In this document: positions 43,250 to 52,029 of the stretch, one piece after another | How positions within the stretch are numbered: the first letter of the stretch is position 1 | Layout of the letters: each line of letters begins with the position of its first letter | Source: UBA6522 sp963664945 | Lineage (GTDB): Bacteria > Pseudomonadota > Gammaproteobacteria > Steroidobacterales > Rariloculaceae | Direction: 5' to 3' | Length of the DNA: 64,000 nucleotides | NCBI GenBank assembly: GCA_963664945.1 | Contig: OY761822.1 | Span: forward strand, 4,216,001 to 4,280,000 | Notes under the pieces: model-generated | Told to the model about the DNA's origin: nothing | Seen by the model: the letters and a program-made list of their open reading frames with translations, nothing else | The model's database searches: none | Translations under genes and position numbers: made by a program

Positions 43250-44333
43250 CGTCCCCGCCGTTCGCGCGTTTCAGATGATCCCGCCACTTGCGGACAGTCA
43301 CGTTCTGAAAGGCCCGCACCACCGGGTTGAACTCCAGGGGGCGGGCGTTCCAGTGCCGCTCGTACCCTTCCTGCTCCGCTTCGACCGCGACTCCGTCCTG
43401 CGCGAGCAGCGGACCGATGAGCACGCGGTTCGATACTTTCAACACCGCGCTCATGGCGAACCGGGGAATGCGCACGGGCAGCAGCGGAACCTTCAGCGAC
43501 TTGAAGTAGAACAGGAAAAACGCCCGCGTGGTGCGCTCGTCGACCGGCAGCACGAACAGCCAGTGCTTGATCGCATCATCCGTATTCGACCATTGGTAGG
43601 GATATTGATAGCAAAGCTCCATGTAGTTGGTGTCGTAGCGCTTGCGATCGACGAACAGCCCGGAAATGCGCCCGCGTCCGACCCTTGTTTCGTAGGCGAG
43701 ATGCACATCGTCGCCGATGGTCTCGCAGCGGGTGAGCTTCGCGTCCTCGAACGGGCGGTAGCGGCGGTGCAGATAGGCGTGGGTAAAGTCGCTGACGTTG
43801 TCGATCACCATCGAGTGGTGGGCCGACCAGGTGAAGCTCAGCGGCACACAGGCCCAGCGCCCGCGCCCCTCCAGCTCGGGAATGTCGGGAATCCGCCGAA
43901 GTTCCGCCCGCTTCGGATCGCCCGGAAACAACCACACCAGGCCGTACCGGACCTTCACCGGGTAGGTTCTGAGCGAGACTTCGGGAAAGCCGCGGCCGAT
44001 GCGCTCGTGCGCGGTTTCGGCGAGCCGGCCGTCGGTGTCGTACTTCCAGCCGTGGTAGGCGCAGACGAGCCGGCAGTCGTCCACGACGCCGAGAGAGAGT
44101 TTGAGCTGGCGATGCGCGCAGCGGTCTTCCATGGCATGAAACGAACCGTCCGCCGCCCGGAAAAGCGCTATCGAATGCTTCCAGAAAACGACTTCGACTA
44201 CGCTCCCCGGCTTGATATTGCGTACTTCCTCGACCGCGTACCAATAGTCCGGGTCCATGCCCGTGGCACGGACCTTCTGGCGCAGGTTGCCGGCTGCCTC
44301 GAAGCCGGGCGGCGCGCCGGGAGCCGCGTTCAC
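43236..44333 (-). CDS. sdmA: SdmA-like Rieske oxygenase (sterol C-4 demethylation)
   Basis: 365 residues from GTG 44333, overlapping the preceding stop as GTGA; the longer upstream frame is a shadow of the neighbouring gene. The Rieske cluster is CAHRQLKLSLGVVDD then CAYHGWKYD (C-x-H, C-x2-H). The mononuclear iron site is DNVSDFTHAYLHRRY. Family knowledge: in Methylococcus an SdmA Rieske oxygenase and an SdmB dehydrogenase demethylate sterols at C-4. The same two gene types lie side by side here at the head of a sterol operon. The electron-transfer partner is not in the window. Confidence 0.82.
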   Translation of the reverse strand: MNAAPGAPPGFEAAGNLRQKVRATGMDPDYWYAVEEVRNIKPGSVVEVVFWKHSIALFRAADGSFHAMEDRCAHRQLKLSLGVVDDCRLVCAYHGWKYDTDGRLAETAHERIGRGFPEVSLRTYPVKVRYGLVWLFPGDPKRAELRRIPDIPELEGRGRWACVPLSFTWSAHHSMVIDNVSDFTHAYLHRRYRPFEDAKLTRCETIGDDVHLAYETRVGRGRISGLFVDRKRYDTNYMELCYQYPYQWSNTDDAIKHWLFVLPVDERTTRAFFLFYFKSLKVPLLPVRIPRFAMSAVLKVSNRVLIGPLLAQDGVAVEAEQEGYERHWNARPLEFNPVVRAFQNVTVRKWRDHLKRANGGDDAGA

Positions 44334-45478
44334 GACACGTCCCCCTCGGCAACCGCCGGCACGTCCCGGCCGGTCATGGGGTGATCCGCCCGACCCGCGC
44401 CATTCACGCTCGGGCGCTTCGCGTGCGGATTCGTGATGACCTTGCGCTCGTGGTAGTGAAACGCGTAGGCCTCCTGTACCGCCGCTCGAAGGCTGGTCGG
44501 CCTGAAGCCGAGTTCCCGTCTCGCCTTGCCGGTGTCGGCGTGCAGGCGCTTGCGCAACAGGCGGATGGCCCCCGGAGTGAAACGCTGCGGAAAGTCGGGG
44601 TGAAAGCGGCTCAGGTAGAAGCTCGCCACTTCCGAAAACACGAGCATGGCGCTCGACGGGATCCGCCGCCGCGGCCGCGGCACGCCCGAGACCTCCTCCC
44701 ACAAGTCGATGATCTCGGAGATGGTCTTGAACTCGCTGCTGAAGATGTACTTCTCGCCCGAGCGTCCATGGCGCATGCACAACAGATGGCCCTCGACGAT
44801 GTCCCGCGCGGCAACGAACTCGAAACCGCCGTCGACGTAGGCGCGCAGCTTGCGGTTCGAGTAGTCGCACATCGCTCTGCCCAACCGCGAGGGCAGGAAG
44901 TCGGCGCCACCGATCACCGCGCAGCAGGTGGCGACCACGACATCCTGTCCCGTCGCCGCCGCGCGCCAACACTCGTGCTCGGCGAGCGACTTGCTGCGCT
45001 CGTAGGGCATCGTGCGTTCCATCGGATAGAATTGCATCGCCTCGTTGCTGGGCGCCGACGGATTGTCGAGATCGTAGCCGACCGCGCTGAAGGAGCCTGT
45101 CATGACCACGCGGCCGGCTTCGGTCTCGCGCGCCGCCCTGAGCACGTTGCGAGTGCCCACGACGTTGCATTCGAACACTTCCCGGCGGTGGGCGCGATTG
45201 CCTTCTATGGTCGAGATCCTGGCCGCGACGTGGTAAACGCCCCTGCAGCCGTCGATCGCGCTGCGCATGGCCTTCAGGTCCCGAATGTCGCCGAACACGC
45301 CTTCGACATCGAGCCCTTCAAGGCCCTGGTTGTTGTCTTCGTGGCGTAGCAACACGCGCACGCGAACGCCGTCGTCAAGCAGCCGGCGCACGAGATTGGC
45401 GCCCACATGCCCGGTCGCGCCGGTGACGAAAACGGGCGGCACGCGCGAGCCGGGCGATGTGCTTGCTTCCGCTGCCAC
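44330..45478 (-). CDS. sdmB: SdmB-like NAD(P)-dependent sterol dehydrogenase (3-beta-HSD family)
   Basis: 382 residues from GTG 45478, with AGGAGG 7 nt upstream, the only strong ribosome-binding site in the operon. The Rossmann motif is FVTGATGHVGANLVRRLLDD and the active-site pair is PYERSKSLAEHE (Y-x3-K). The C-terminal region FTPGAIRLLRKRLHADTGKA then RRELGFRPTSL matches 3-beta-hydroxysteroid dehydrogenase/NSDHL-like proteins. Proposed role: oxidative decarboxylation at C-4 after SdmA oxidises the methyl group. It is first in the six-gene operon. Confidence 0.85.
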   Translation of the reverse strand: MAAEASTSPGSRVPPVFVTGATGHVGANLVRRLLDDGVRVRVLLRHEDNNQGLEGLDVEGVFGDIRDLKAMRSAIDGCRGVYHVAARISTIEGNRAHRREVFECNVVGTRNVLRAARETEAGRVVMTGSFSAVGYDLDNPSAPSNEAMQFYPMERTMPYERSKSLAEHECWRAAATGQDVVVATCCAVIGGADFLPSRLGRAMCDYSNRKLRAYVDGGFEFVAARDIVEGHLLCMRHGRSGEKYIFSSEFKTISEIIDLWEEVSGVPRPRRRIPSSAMLVFSEVASFYLSRFHPDFPQRFTPGAIRLLRKRLHADTGKARRELGFRPTSLRAAVQEAYAFHYHERKVITNPHAKRPSVNGAGRADHPMTGRDVPAVAEGDVS

Positions 45479-45551
45479 CAGGGGCCTCCTGCCAGTAAAC
45501 GCGATGCGGAAATTCTAGCGAATTCGCCGGGAAATAGCGCGCCCGGTTCCG

Positions 45552-46211
45552 TCAGGGACGAACGGGCTCTTGTACGACCCTTGCCGTGCGCCTCGACCAG
45601 CCGCGGTTGCTTGCAAATGTCGCGACATGTCTCGATGATCGGCACCTCGTGCAGCACATTCGCACGATGTCAAAGACCACCGGACGCGTCGTCATCACGA
45701 TGGACGAGTGCGGGATATTGAGCGCCGAGATGTTCCCTTCCGTGGGCAGCGGCTCAACCCTGCCATCGGCAATCTCCGGTGCATCCGCGAGCAGTTCGAC
45801 CACCATCAGCGCGCCGTTTTCTGTGCGGGTCTGCCACCGCCATGAAAGTCTTTGGCCCCTGTCATTCATCGACCGATCAAACCCCAACGCTCGCAGGTTC
45901 TCCTCAAGCGTGTGGTAGCCTGCGGTATCGGCCAGAATCTGCCGGTCGATGACAATGTCCACATCGAGCGTACCGACATGCGCCGGCATTTCCGGCGGTC
46001 GGGCCCTCACAAGGTATCGTCGAGCCCTCACAAGGTATCTGGGAGTCAGTCCGCCCACCAAAAACACCGACTCCTTCCAAGGGCCGAGTCCGCGCAGCAG
46101 GGTTACGAGAACGCGCTCGCAGTCGACCGTGTACTGATTGCCGTACCCTTTGAATGCGGACTGGTCGTCCTTCACTAACGAAGACTGGTGGTCGCTTCTG
46201 TCGCTGGTCAT
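45552..46211 (-). CDS. Nucleotidyltransferase-fold protein (AbiEii-like), C-terminus altered
   Basis: 219 residues from ATG 46211. The sequence KGYGNQYTVDCERVLVTLLR then SVFLVGGLTPRYLV and VGTLDVDIVID gives the nucleotidyltransferase GG and DxD pattern; LSWRWQTRTENGALMVVELL and SALNIPHSSIVMTTRPVVF continue the fold. After VVFDI the sequence becomes Cys/Arg-rich (RMCCTRCRSSRH), unlike the family, and stops about 70 residues early as I recall the homologues. This suggests a frameshift or a truncation. RYLVRAR is duplicated (21-bp direct repeat near 46011-46052). Possible relic of an abortive-infection or toxin-type gene. Confidence 0.55.
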   Translation of the reverse strand: MTSDRSDHQSSLVKDDQSAFKGYGNQYTVDCERVLVTLLRGLGPWKESVFLVGGLTPRYLVRARRYLVRARPPEMPAHVGTLDVDIVIDRQILADTAGYHTLEENLRALGFDRSMNDRGQRLSWRWQTRTENGALMVVELLADAPEIADGRVEPLPTEGNISALNIPHSSIVMTTRPVVFDIVRMCCTRCRSSRHVATFASNRGWSRRTARVVQEPVRP

Positions 46212-46341
46212 GGCATCCCTGGCGCTTGCGGCGAATATCTGCATTGCGATCGCGGGAACCATGGCGACGAACAGGAAATTGGCGAACCTCGAAAAGTCGA
46301 TGAGCGACGGGATGCGGGAGCTCGACCGTCCGCCTCATTAA
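46138..46341 (+). CDS. Possible small single-span membrane protein
   Basis: 67 codons at most; an internal ATG at 46210 gives 43. It has one hydrophobic stretch (LVMASLALAANICIAIAG) followed by a charged helix (NRKLANLEKSMSDGMREL). The upstream half overlaps the antisense nucleotidyltransferase gene, which is better supported, so only the 3' half could be independent. It may be the relic of a membrane-coil peptide gene. Confidence 0.25.
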   Translation: MPYPLNADWSSFTNEDWWSLLSLVMASLALAANICIAIAGTMATNRKLANLEKSMSDGMRELDRPPH

Positions 46342-46407
46342 CAACGGCGAGTTCCAGCGTCACTGGTAGCGCTATCCATGCGCCGACGCGCACGGGGACA
46401 CGACGCC

Positions 46408-48399
46408 CTACTCCCCCATCACATGATCCCAGTGCAATCCGGCGTTGTGAAGGATTGCAGCCAGATCGCTGTTCAGCAGATATCCGTCGTCAATCAGGCT
46501 CAGAGCCTCTCCCGCCACGAGCCCGAGATACTGCTCGCGGCTGGTGTAACGTTCCTCCACCGATGGTCGCGAGTCGCCGGCAGCCTCCCGCTCGCTTCGA
46601 GTGCGCGCGAGCGGGATGTACGAGCCCTGGCTGGCGATGGGGCTGAAGGGATTCCAACCGGCATGCGTCGCCAGCGGAACGGCAAGTTCGGGCGACCGGA
46701 TGCCGGCGATTTCGTTGCCCGTCCCGTCGACCTGGGGTACCAGGAAGGGAAAGGGCGTACCCCCTTCGGGAGGCTCGATTGCAATGATTCCCAGGGTTTC
46801 GTACTCCGGCCCATAGTCCAGCCGGTATGCGCGGCTGACGTCGACCGGCCGCCGGACCTGCGGGATTTGCGGAAACTCAAGGGCATCAAGCTCCACCAGC
46901 GTGCCATTCGCGACCTCTGGGTAGCGACTCTCCGGTGGCAGCGCGCCGTCTTTCACCCAGGCGTCGAGCTTCAGCAGCAGCGACCTCAGAAACCACGTGT
47001 AGTCATTGTGGTTCCCGACACGCAAACCGTCCGTTCGATTCCCGGGCAGCGCGGCGGGCACGTGCTGCGTGCCCGCAAAGAAATAGATCCTCGACGTATC
47101 CGCAGGCGGTACATCGGTTGTTCCATCGACCGTCGTGTGAATCAACGCGGTCGGCAGGCGCCAGTACTCCGTCGAGGTGTTCGTATAGAAAATCCCTGGC
47201 GTCGTTTCGGGCGATACGCGCGCCAGCAGGCTGTCCTCGGCGCCGGTCACGGGATCCGTCTGCATCACGTCGGAAAAGGGAAACTGATCGCCCGGATAGA
47301 AGTAGCTCGCATCCACTGCTCTCGACGGTTGCGCGAAGCGGTGGTTGAAGCTGCCGCGCGCGTTGGATCCGGTGTGTGGAATCAGTCCGTCGAATACTTT
47401 CCGCTGTTGCTCGTCCGCGTTGAAGCCGTCGCGGACATAGTGGCGCAAGTACCGCCCCGCCTGGGAATCGCCGAAAGCGATCGCCCGTTCGATACCGCCC
47501 GACGGGATATCCAACGCGGCGACGACGCCGTATTTCAGCATCGAGACAGTGTCCCGCATCGCGGCGAGGCCCAGTCCGGCAATGGGCGGATCCTTCGACA
47601 CGAACACCGCTTCGTAGATTCGGCCCGGCTCGAAACCGCTGGAGAGATAGACCCGGGTCGGGTCCGCCACCATTCGGCCGTCATCGAGACGGCCGAACTG
47701 CCACGCGTCCCGGGGTATGACCGTCCGCTCGCCTGCCGGAGCATCCCTGACGGTCAGGACGTTTCGGGGATCGTCGGGGGCCACGACCGCGTAAGGGATA
47801 TGCCCCCGATCGCCCAGGGAATGATCGAAAGCCGGCTGACGCACCACGAAGTCGCTTCGAACCAGCCCTTCGATGGGCTCACCACTGTCCGTGGCAACCG
47901 GCACGTAGGCCCGCATCAGGCCCGGCTGCTCGGGCACGTCGAACTGCCATCCGACATAGAGCAGCGTGAAACCCTGGCGCATGAGAAAACCGTCGCCGAA
48001 ATCCGCCTCGGTGCGCGGGTCGTTGGTCGCGGGGGCGACGTTGAAGTAGCGCAGTACCCGCTTGCGGCCGCGGTTCATGACGTCGAGCAGTACCGTGCCG
48101 TTGCCCGCCCCGATGTCCTTGGGTTTCAGCAGGTAGAAGTCGGCCGAAAACTCGACGCGTCCGGCCGCGTTGAGCGGCGCGTAGTCGATGTCGCGGATGA
48201 TCCGGTTGGCGCTGTTTTGCGGATCCACCTCGAAATGGACACGCCCCGCGAGCCGTTCGTAGGCGCCGGCGAGGCCCCAGGACCTGCCGCCGAGCACGTC
48301 CTCGCGGGCCTCCACATCGAAGCGAACCGCTTCCGCGCCCGCGGTCGAGACGCCCAACAAGATCAGGAAAGAAACAAGCAAGGGGATCCTGGTGACCAT
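46408..48399 (-). CDS. Secreted alpha/beta-hydrolase-domain protein
   Basis: 663 residues from ATG 48399, chosen because the signal peptide (MVTRIPLLVSFLILLGVST) follows; no clear ribosome-binding site. Blocks such as REDVLGGRSWGLAGAYERLA, VLLDVMNRGRKRVLRYFN, ERAIAFGDSQAGRYLRHYV (nucleophile elbow G-D-S-Q-A-G) and FDGLIPHTGSNARGSFNHRF match the large alpha/beta-hydrolase-domain family common in marine gammaproteobacteria. HWDHVMGE closes the protein. It is probably an exported esterase-like enzyme with unknown substrate. It is divergent to the TonB receptor at 48842 across a 442-bp gap. Confidence 0.87.
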   Translation of the reverse strand: MVTRIPLLVSFLILLGVSTAGAEAVRFDVEAREDVLGGRSWGLAGAYERLAGRVHFEVDPQNSANRIIRDIDYAPLNAAGRVEFSADFYLLKPKDIGAGNGTVLLDVMNRGRKRVLRYFNVAPATNDPRTEADFGDGFLMRQGFTLLYVGWQFDVPEQPGLMRAYVPVATDSGEPIEGLVRSDFVVRQPAFDHSLGDRGHIPYAVVAPDDPRNVLTVRDAPAGERTVIPRDAWQFGRLDDGRMVADPTRVYLSSGFEPGRIYEAVFVSKDPPIAGLGLAAMRDTVSMLKYGVVAALDIPSGGIERAIAFGDSQAGRYLRHYVRDGFNADEQQRKVFDGLIPHTGSNARGSFNHRFAQPSRAVDASYFYPGDQFPFSDVMQTDPVTGAEDSLLARVSPETTPGIFYTNTSTEYWRLPTALIHTTVDGTTDVPPADTSRIYFFAGTQHVPAALPGNRTDGLRVGNHNDYTWFLRSLLLKLDAWVKDGALPPESRYPEVANGTLVELDALEFPQIPQVRRPVDVSRAYRLDYGPEYETLGIIAIEPPEGGTPFPFLVPQVDGTGNEIAGIRSPELAVPLATHAGWNPFSPIASQGSYIPLARTRSEREAAGDSRPSVEERYTSREQYLGLVAGEALSLIDDGYLLNSDLAAILHNAGLHWDHVMGE

Positions 48400-48841
48400 G
48401 TTCAATTGGACAATCAGTCCGTCAGGCGCAAGTCTGCGCAGATTCCAAGAGGGCGAATTAACATTGCTTCGGGATAATCTCCGATGAACTGAGCTGGCAT
48501 GAGCGACTTCACTGACTACCGGCAGATCCAACCGATACCGCAAGTCTCTTTCTCGATCAGCAGGTATTCTATCGCCGTATGTGTTCCACTGGCCACAGAG
48601 GCTCGCCTCCGCAAGACTCGGCGCAACAAGTCGGCGGGGTCGAGCTGTCGGACACTTGTAACCGAATTGTCAAGAAATCGTGAAAACGTTAGCAAGCGCA
48701 AACACGATTGCCCGCGAGTTGAGAGTATTGGATGATTGACTCGTAAGATTGTTGTTTTCTTGTCAATCTGGGGGATGCGCGATGTTTGGAAACGATCTGA
48801 AAGAACCGCTTTGGAAGCGTTCAATATGGGGGAGTGGAATC
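48400..48841. promoter_or_regulatory. Divergent promoter region between the hydrolase and a TonB receptor
   Basis: 442 bp, AT-richer than its surroundings near 48660-48770, with no gene I can support. It must hold promoters for both flanking genes, but no consensus box stands out clearly. Confidence 0.4.
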
Positions 48842-51337
48842 ATGAAGAAACTCTTGCAGCTGGCGTTAACCGCCTTCCTGGCAAGCCTGTTCAGCCTTTC
48901 GCCGGTCCACGCCCAGGACACGATGGCGGCACTGGAGGAGATCGTCGTCACGGCGAGAAAACGCGAGGAGAATCTCCAGGAAGTGCCGGTGTCCATATCG
49001 GTCCTCAGCGCCGACATCATCCAGGAGGCCGGCCTCATCAACCCGCGCGACATTTTCGAAGCGGTGCCCGGACTCGACTATGACGAAAACCATGATCGAG
49101 TGTCCTCCACTCCGGCAATCCGCGGTGTCCAGTCCAGCGCCACTTCGGTGCTTCGCCAGAAGATCACGTCCTTCATAGACGGTCTGCCGATAATCGGCTC
49201 GCAGGGCACGCTGCAGTTGACGGGCGTCGAGCGTGTCGAGGTCTTCAGAGGCCCGCAGAGCGCCGCATTCGGCCGCGCGACTTTTGGCGGCGCAATCAAC
49301 TACGTGACCCGGGATCCGGGCGATGAGTTCGAGGGCGATATCCGGCTTGAGACCAGCGATCTGGGCCGTAACTCGATCAAGCTTCTTCTGGGCGGGCCGA
49401 TCTCCGATACGCTCGGCTACACCGTGAATATCAACCTCGACGAATACAACGCCCCCGACAGTTGGGTATCGACCGAGGGCTTTGGCCTCCATGGGTCCAC
49501 GACCGAGTATTTCGACAGCAAGCTGAAGTTCACGCCTTCCGACAACTTCGACGCCGAGGTCACGTTTTCGCATCTTGTGACTGACGATGAGATGCCTCTC
49601 GAAGTCAATATCTCACCGGAGGCATATAGAGACTGCGTGAATTTCGAGAGCCCGAACCTCGTGGGTGTGAACTGGATCCAGGGCGCCTTCGATTGCGACG
49701 TTTCACTCCCGGTGGGCGGGAATCCGACCAACATCGATACGGCCGCTGCCTACGCCGGCACGTCCGACGAGTTGCTGGCGCGTGCGTTTTCGGTCTCGGA
49801 CCCCGGCGTCTATACCGAACGGAATCGAATTCAGGGCGAGTTCAACTTCGGGCTGGCCAACGACACGACGATTCAGGTTCTCGGGTTCGTCCTCGAAGAA
49901 CGAAAGGAGTGGTGGAACGATACCGACCGCAGCAACGTGCCGGTGAACATCGCCATGGGCATGCTGGCCATGGGGATGCAGCCGATCACTCATATGGCCT
50001 CCCCGGCGGACACCAACGAGCAGATGGTCGAAGTGCGCTGGCTGTCGCCGGACACCGAGAGACTGCGCTGGATGGTCGGTGCTTCGAACTACGCGTACGA
50101 CGTCCTGAACATCGTATGGAGCCAGTACGACGCGATCGTCAACGGATACGCCGACCAACTGGTCGAACAGTACGGCTTTACGGTCGTCCCGAACGTTATC
50201 TTTTCGGAAGATTCGAAAAACGTCGGCCTGTTCGGCAGCATCAACTACGACATCAGCGACAGCACGACCGTTTCCTTTGAGGGTCGCTATCAGAACGAGA
50301 AGCTGACCCACGTCAACCCCGTGACCAACGAGTCGTTTACCAACGACACGGACTCGTTCCTGCCGCGCATCGCGATCACGCATACGCTGCCGAGCAACGT
50401 GACGCTCTACGCGCAGGCATCGAGGGGCAATAACCCCGCCGGCGTGATCCCGGCCGCGAGAAGTCCGCGTATTGTCGAGTCTCACGCGCAGGCGACGGAC
50501 GAGGGACTCATCAACTGGTCCCTCGACAGCGTGCTGTTTTACGAAGAAGAGGTGATCACGAATTTGGAGTTCGGCGTCAAGGCGACGCTTGCCGAGAACC
50601 GCGTGACGCTCGCCAGTACGATCTACACGATGGACTGGGAGGACTACAACCAGCCGTTCACGCTGAACTGGAACATCAACACGCTGTGGGCGCAGTCCGG
50701 GAATGCCGGGCCATCGCCGGGGTTGCTGGCCGGCTTCGCTGGCGGCGATTACATGCTCCGCGCCCAGTTCAACGCAGGCGACGCCAGTGTCGTCGGTTGG
50801 GAAAACGAGGTCCGCTGGCAGGCGACCGACAACTGGACGTTCGGCGGCACGTTGACCCGGCAGTCCACGCAATACGATGAGTTCTGTTCACCGTCGGCCG
50901 TCTCGGATATCGGGCTCATCCCCACGAACCGGGTCACCGACGGTTCCGGCGTACCGTTCGACTGCGTCAACGTCATCGGCAATTCGCTGCAACGCCAGCC
51001 CGATCTGACGTATACGCTCAACGGCACTTATCGGGGGGGGGCGCTGGGCAACACGGGCTGGCAGTGGATGGCGAGAGCGGACTGGCGCAGCATCGGCGAG
51101 CAGTACCTCGACGACATGGAGTTCATGTCCATGCCGGTGACCGAAACACTCAACGGGAGCGTCACATTCCGTAACGATAACTGGGATATCCGCGTCTGGG
51201 GCCGCAACCTTACCGACAACGATACGCCGCGCCGGATCAGTGAGGGGACTGACTGGAATACACCCCTGACCAGCAGTTTCTGGTTCATCCCGAGAGATCC
51301 GCGTGAGTTCGGAGTGCAGGTAGCCTACGGCTTTTAG
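48842..51337 (+). CDS. TonB-dependent receptor
   Basis: 831 residues from ATG 48842 (GGGGGAG upstream). Signal peptide MKKLLQLALTAFLASLFSLS. The plug has LEEIVVTARKREENLQEVPV, TPAIRGVQSSATSV, SFIDGLPIIGSQGT, VEVFRGPQSAAFGRATFGGA and NYVTRDPGD. The barrel ends with a normal C-terminal strand, PREFGVQVAYGF. It is clearly homologous to the truncated receptor at 20472. Family knowledge: energy-dependent uptake across the outer membrane. The genes that follow on the same strand (GMC and PQQ dehydrogenases) suggest a sugar or sugar-alcohol substrate. Confidence 0.94.
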   Translation: MKKLLQLALTAFLASLFSLSPVHAQDTMAALEEIVVTARKREENLQEVPVSISVLSADIIQEAGLINPRDIFEAVPGLDYDENHDRVSSTPAIRGVQSSATSVLRQKITSFIDGLPIIGSQGTLQLTGVERVEVFRGPQSAAFGRATFGGAINYVTRDPGDEFEGDIRLETSDLGRNSIKLLLGGPISDTLGYTVNINLDEYNAPDSWVSTEGFGLHGSTTEYFDSKLKFTPSDNFDAEVTFSHLVTDDEMPLEVNISPEAYRDCVNFESPNLVGVNWIQGAFDCDVSLPVGGNPTNIDTAAAYAGTSDELLARAFSVSDPGVYTERNRIQGEFNFGLANDTTIQVLGFVLEERKEWWNDTDRSNVPVNIAMGMLAMGMQPITHMASPADTNEQMVEVRWLSPDTERLRWMVGASNYAYDVLNIVWSQYDAIVNGYADQLVEQYGFTVVPNVIFSEDSKNVGLFGSINYDISDSTTVSFEGRYQNEKLTHVNPVTNESFTNDTDSFLPRIAITHTLPSNVTLYAQASRGNNPAGVIPAARSPRIVESHAQATDEGLINWSLDSVLFYEEEVITNLEFGVKATLAENRVTLASTIYTMDWEDYNQPFTLNWNINTLWAQSGNAGPSPGLLAGFAGGDYMLRAQFNAGDASVVGWENEVRWQATDNWTFGGTLTRQSTQYDEFCSPSAVSDIGLIPTNRVTDGSGVPFDCVNVIGNSLQRQPDLTYTLNGTYRGGALGNTGWQWMARADWRSIGEQYLDDMEFMSMPVTETLNGSVTFRNDNWDIRVWGRNLTDNDTPRRISEGTDWNTPLTSSFWFIPRDPREFGVQVAYGF

Positions 51338-51462
51338 TGCTGCGTCAGTGTGTCGAATAATTTAACTGTTTCAGCATGTTAGCGTTATTCAACCTGGACG
51401 CGTTCCGGGAGCATTTTGACTGAGCCGGCGTCGAGCAACTCGATGTAGAGTAGTATGCTCGA

Positions 51463-52029
51463 ATGGACCGTCGGGATTTCGTAAAGCGGCTTGCGGCCGG
51501 GATGGGCGCCTCGCTGACGCCCGGCGTACTCGCCGCCATTCTGTCCGGATGCCGGGCGAGAGCGCAAGCCAGCGGTCTGCTTGCAGCACGTGAACTGGAA
51601 GTCCTGGGCAGTCTGGCCGATGCGATCATTCCGCGCACCGATACGCCAGGTGCGCGCGATGCAGGCGTGCCGCAATACATCGAGATGATGCTGGCCGAGT
51701 TTACGCCAACCGACCGTGTCGAGACATTTCGGTCTCAGCTCGACTGGATATCGTCCTGGCTTGAGGCACAAGACGCTCGTCGCCTGGAGGACGTAGTGGA
51801 CGAAGAGCGAAATGCCCTGCTCGTCTCGCTCGACGATCAGGCCTTCGGCTCAGGAGCATCGGGTGACCTCCCGCCAGGGGAGCCCGCCTTGTTCGCTGTT
51901 CTGAAGCCGCTCACGGTCGCCGGTTACTACACATCCGAAATCGGCGCGCTACAGGAGCTTCACCAGACGCCCTTTGGGATCTATCGCGGGGATGTTCCGT
52001 TTGACGAAATCGGGAAGACATGGTCATGA
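51463..52029 (+). CDS. Gluconate 2-dehydrogenase subunit 3-like protein
   Basis: 188 residues. The N-terminus MDRRDFVKRLAAGMGASLTP has a twin-arginine motif (RRDFVK), and AILSGC is lipobox-like, so a Tat-exported, possibly lipid-anchored protein is expected. ELEVLGSLADAIIPRTDTPG and AGVPQYIEMMLAEF are the subunit 3 signatures. This small subunit usually escorts a co-folded GMC flavoprotein through the Tat system. It overlaps the GMC gene by four bases (ATGA). Confidence 0.9.
   Translation: MDRRDFVKRLAAGMGASLTPGVLAAILSGCRARAQASGLLAARELEVLGSLADAIIPRTDTPGARDAGVPQYIEMMLAEFTPTDRVETFRSQLDWISSWLEAQDARRLEDVVDEERNALLVSLDDQAFGSGASGDLPPGEPALFAVLKPLTVAGYYTSEIGALQELHQTPFGIYRGDVPFDEIGKTWS

Noticed and set aside
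44334..45170. Upstream extension of the Rieske oxygenase frame
   Set aside because: Overlaps the SdmB-like gene in another frame; the coupled GTG at 44333 gives the expected protein length.
46378..48477. A 699-codon plus-strand open frame
   Set aside because: Antisense shadow of the alpha/beta-hydrolase gene.
48720..48780. Sigma-70 promoter (ttgact) before the second receptor
   Set aside because: A -35-like hexamer is present but no acceptable -10 box lies at the right spacing.
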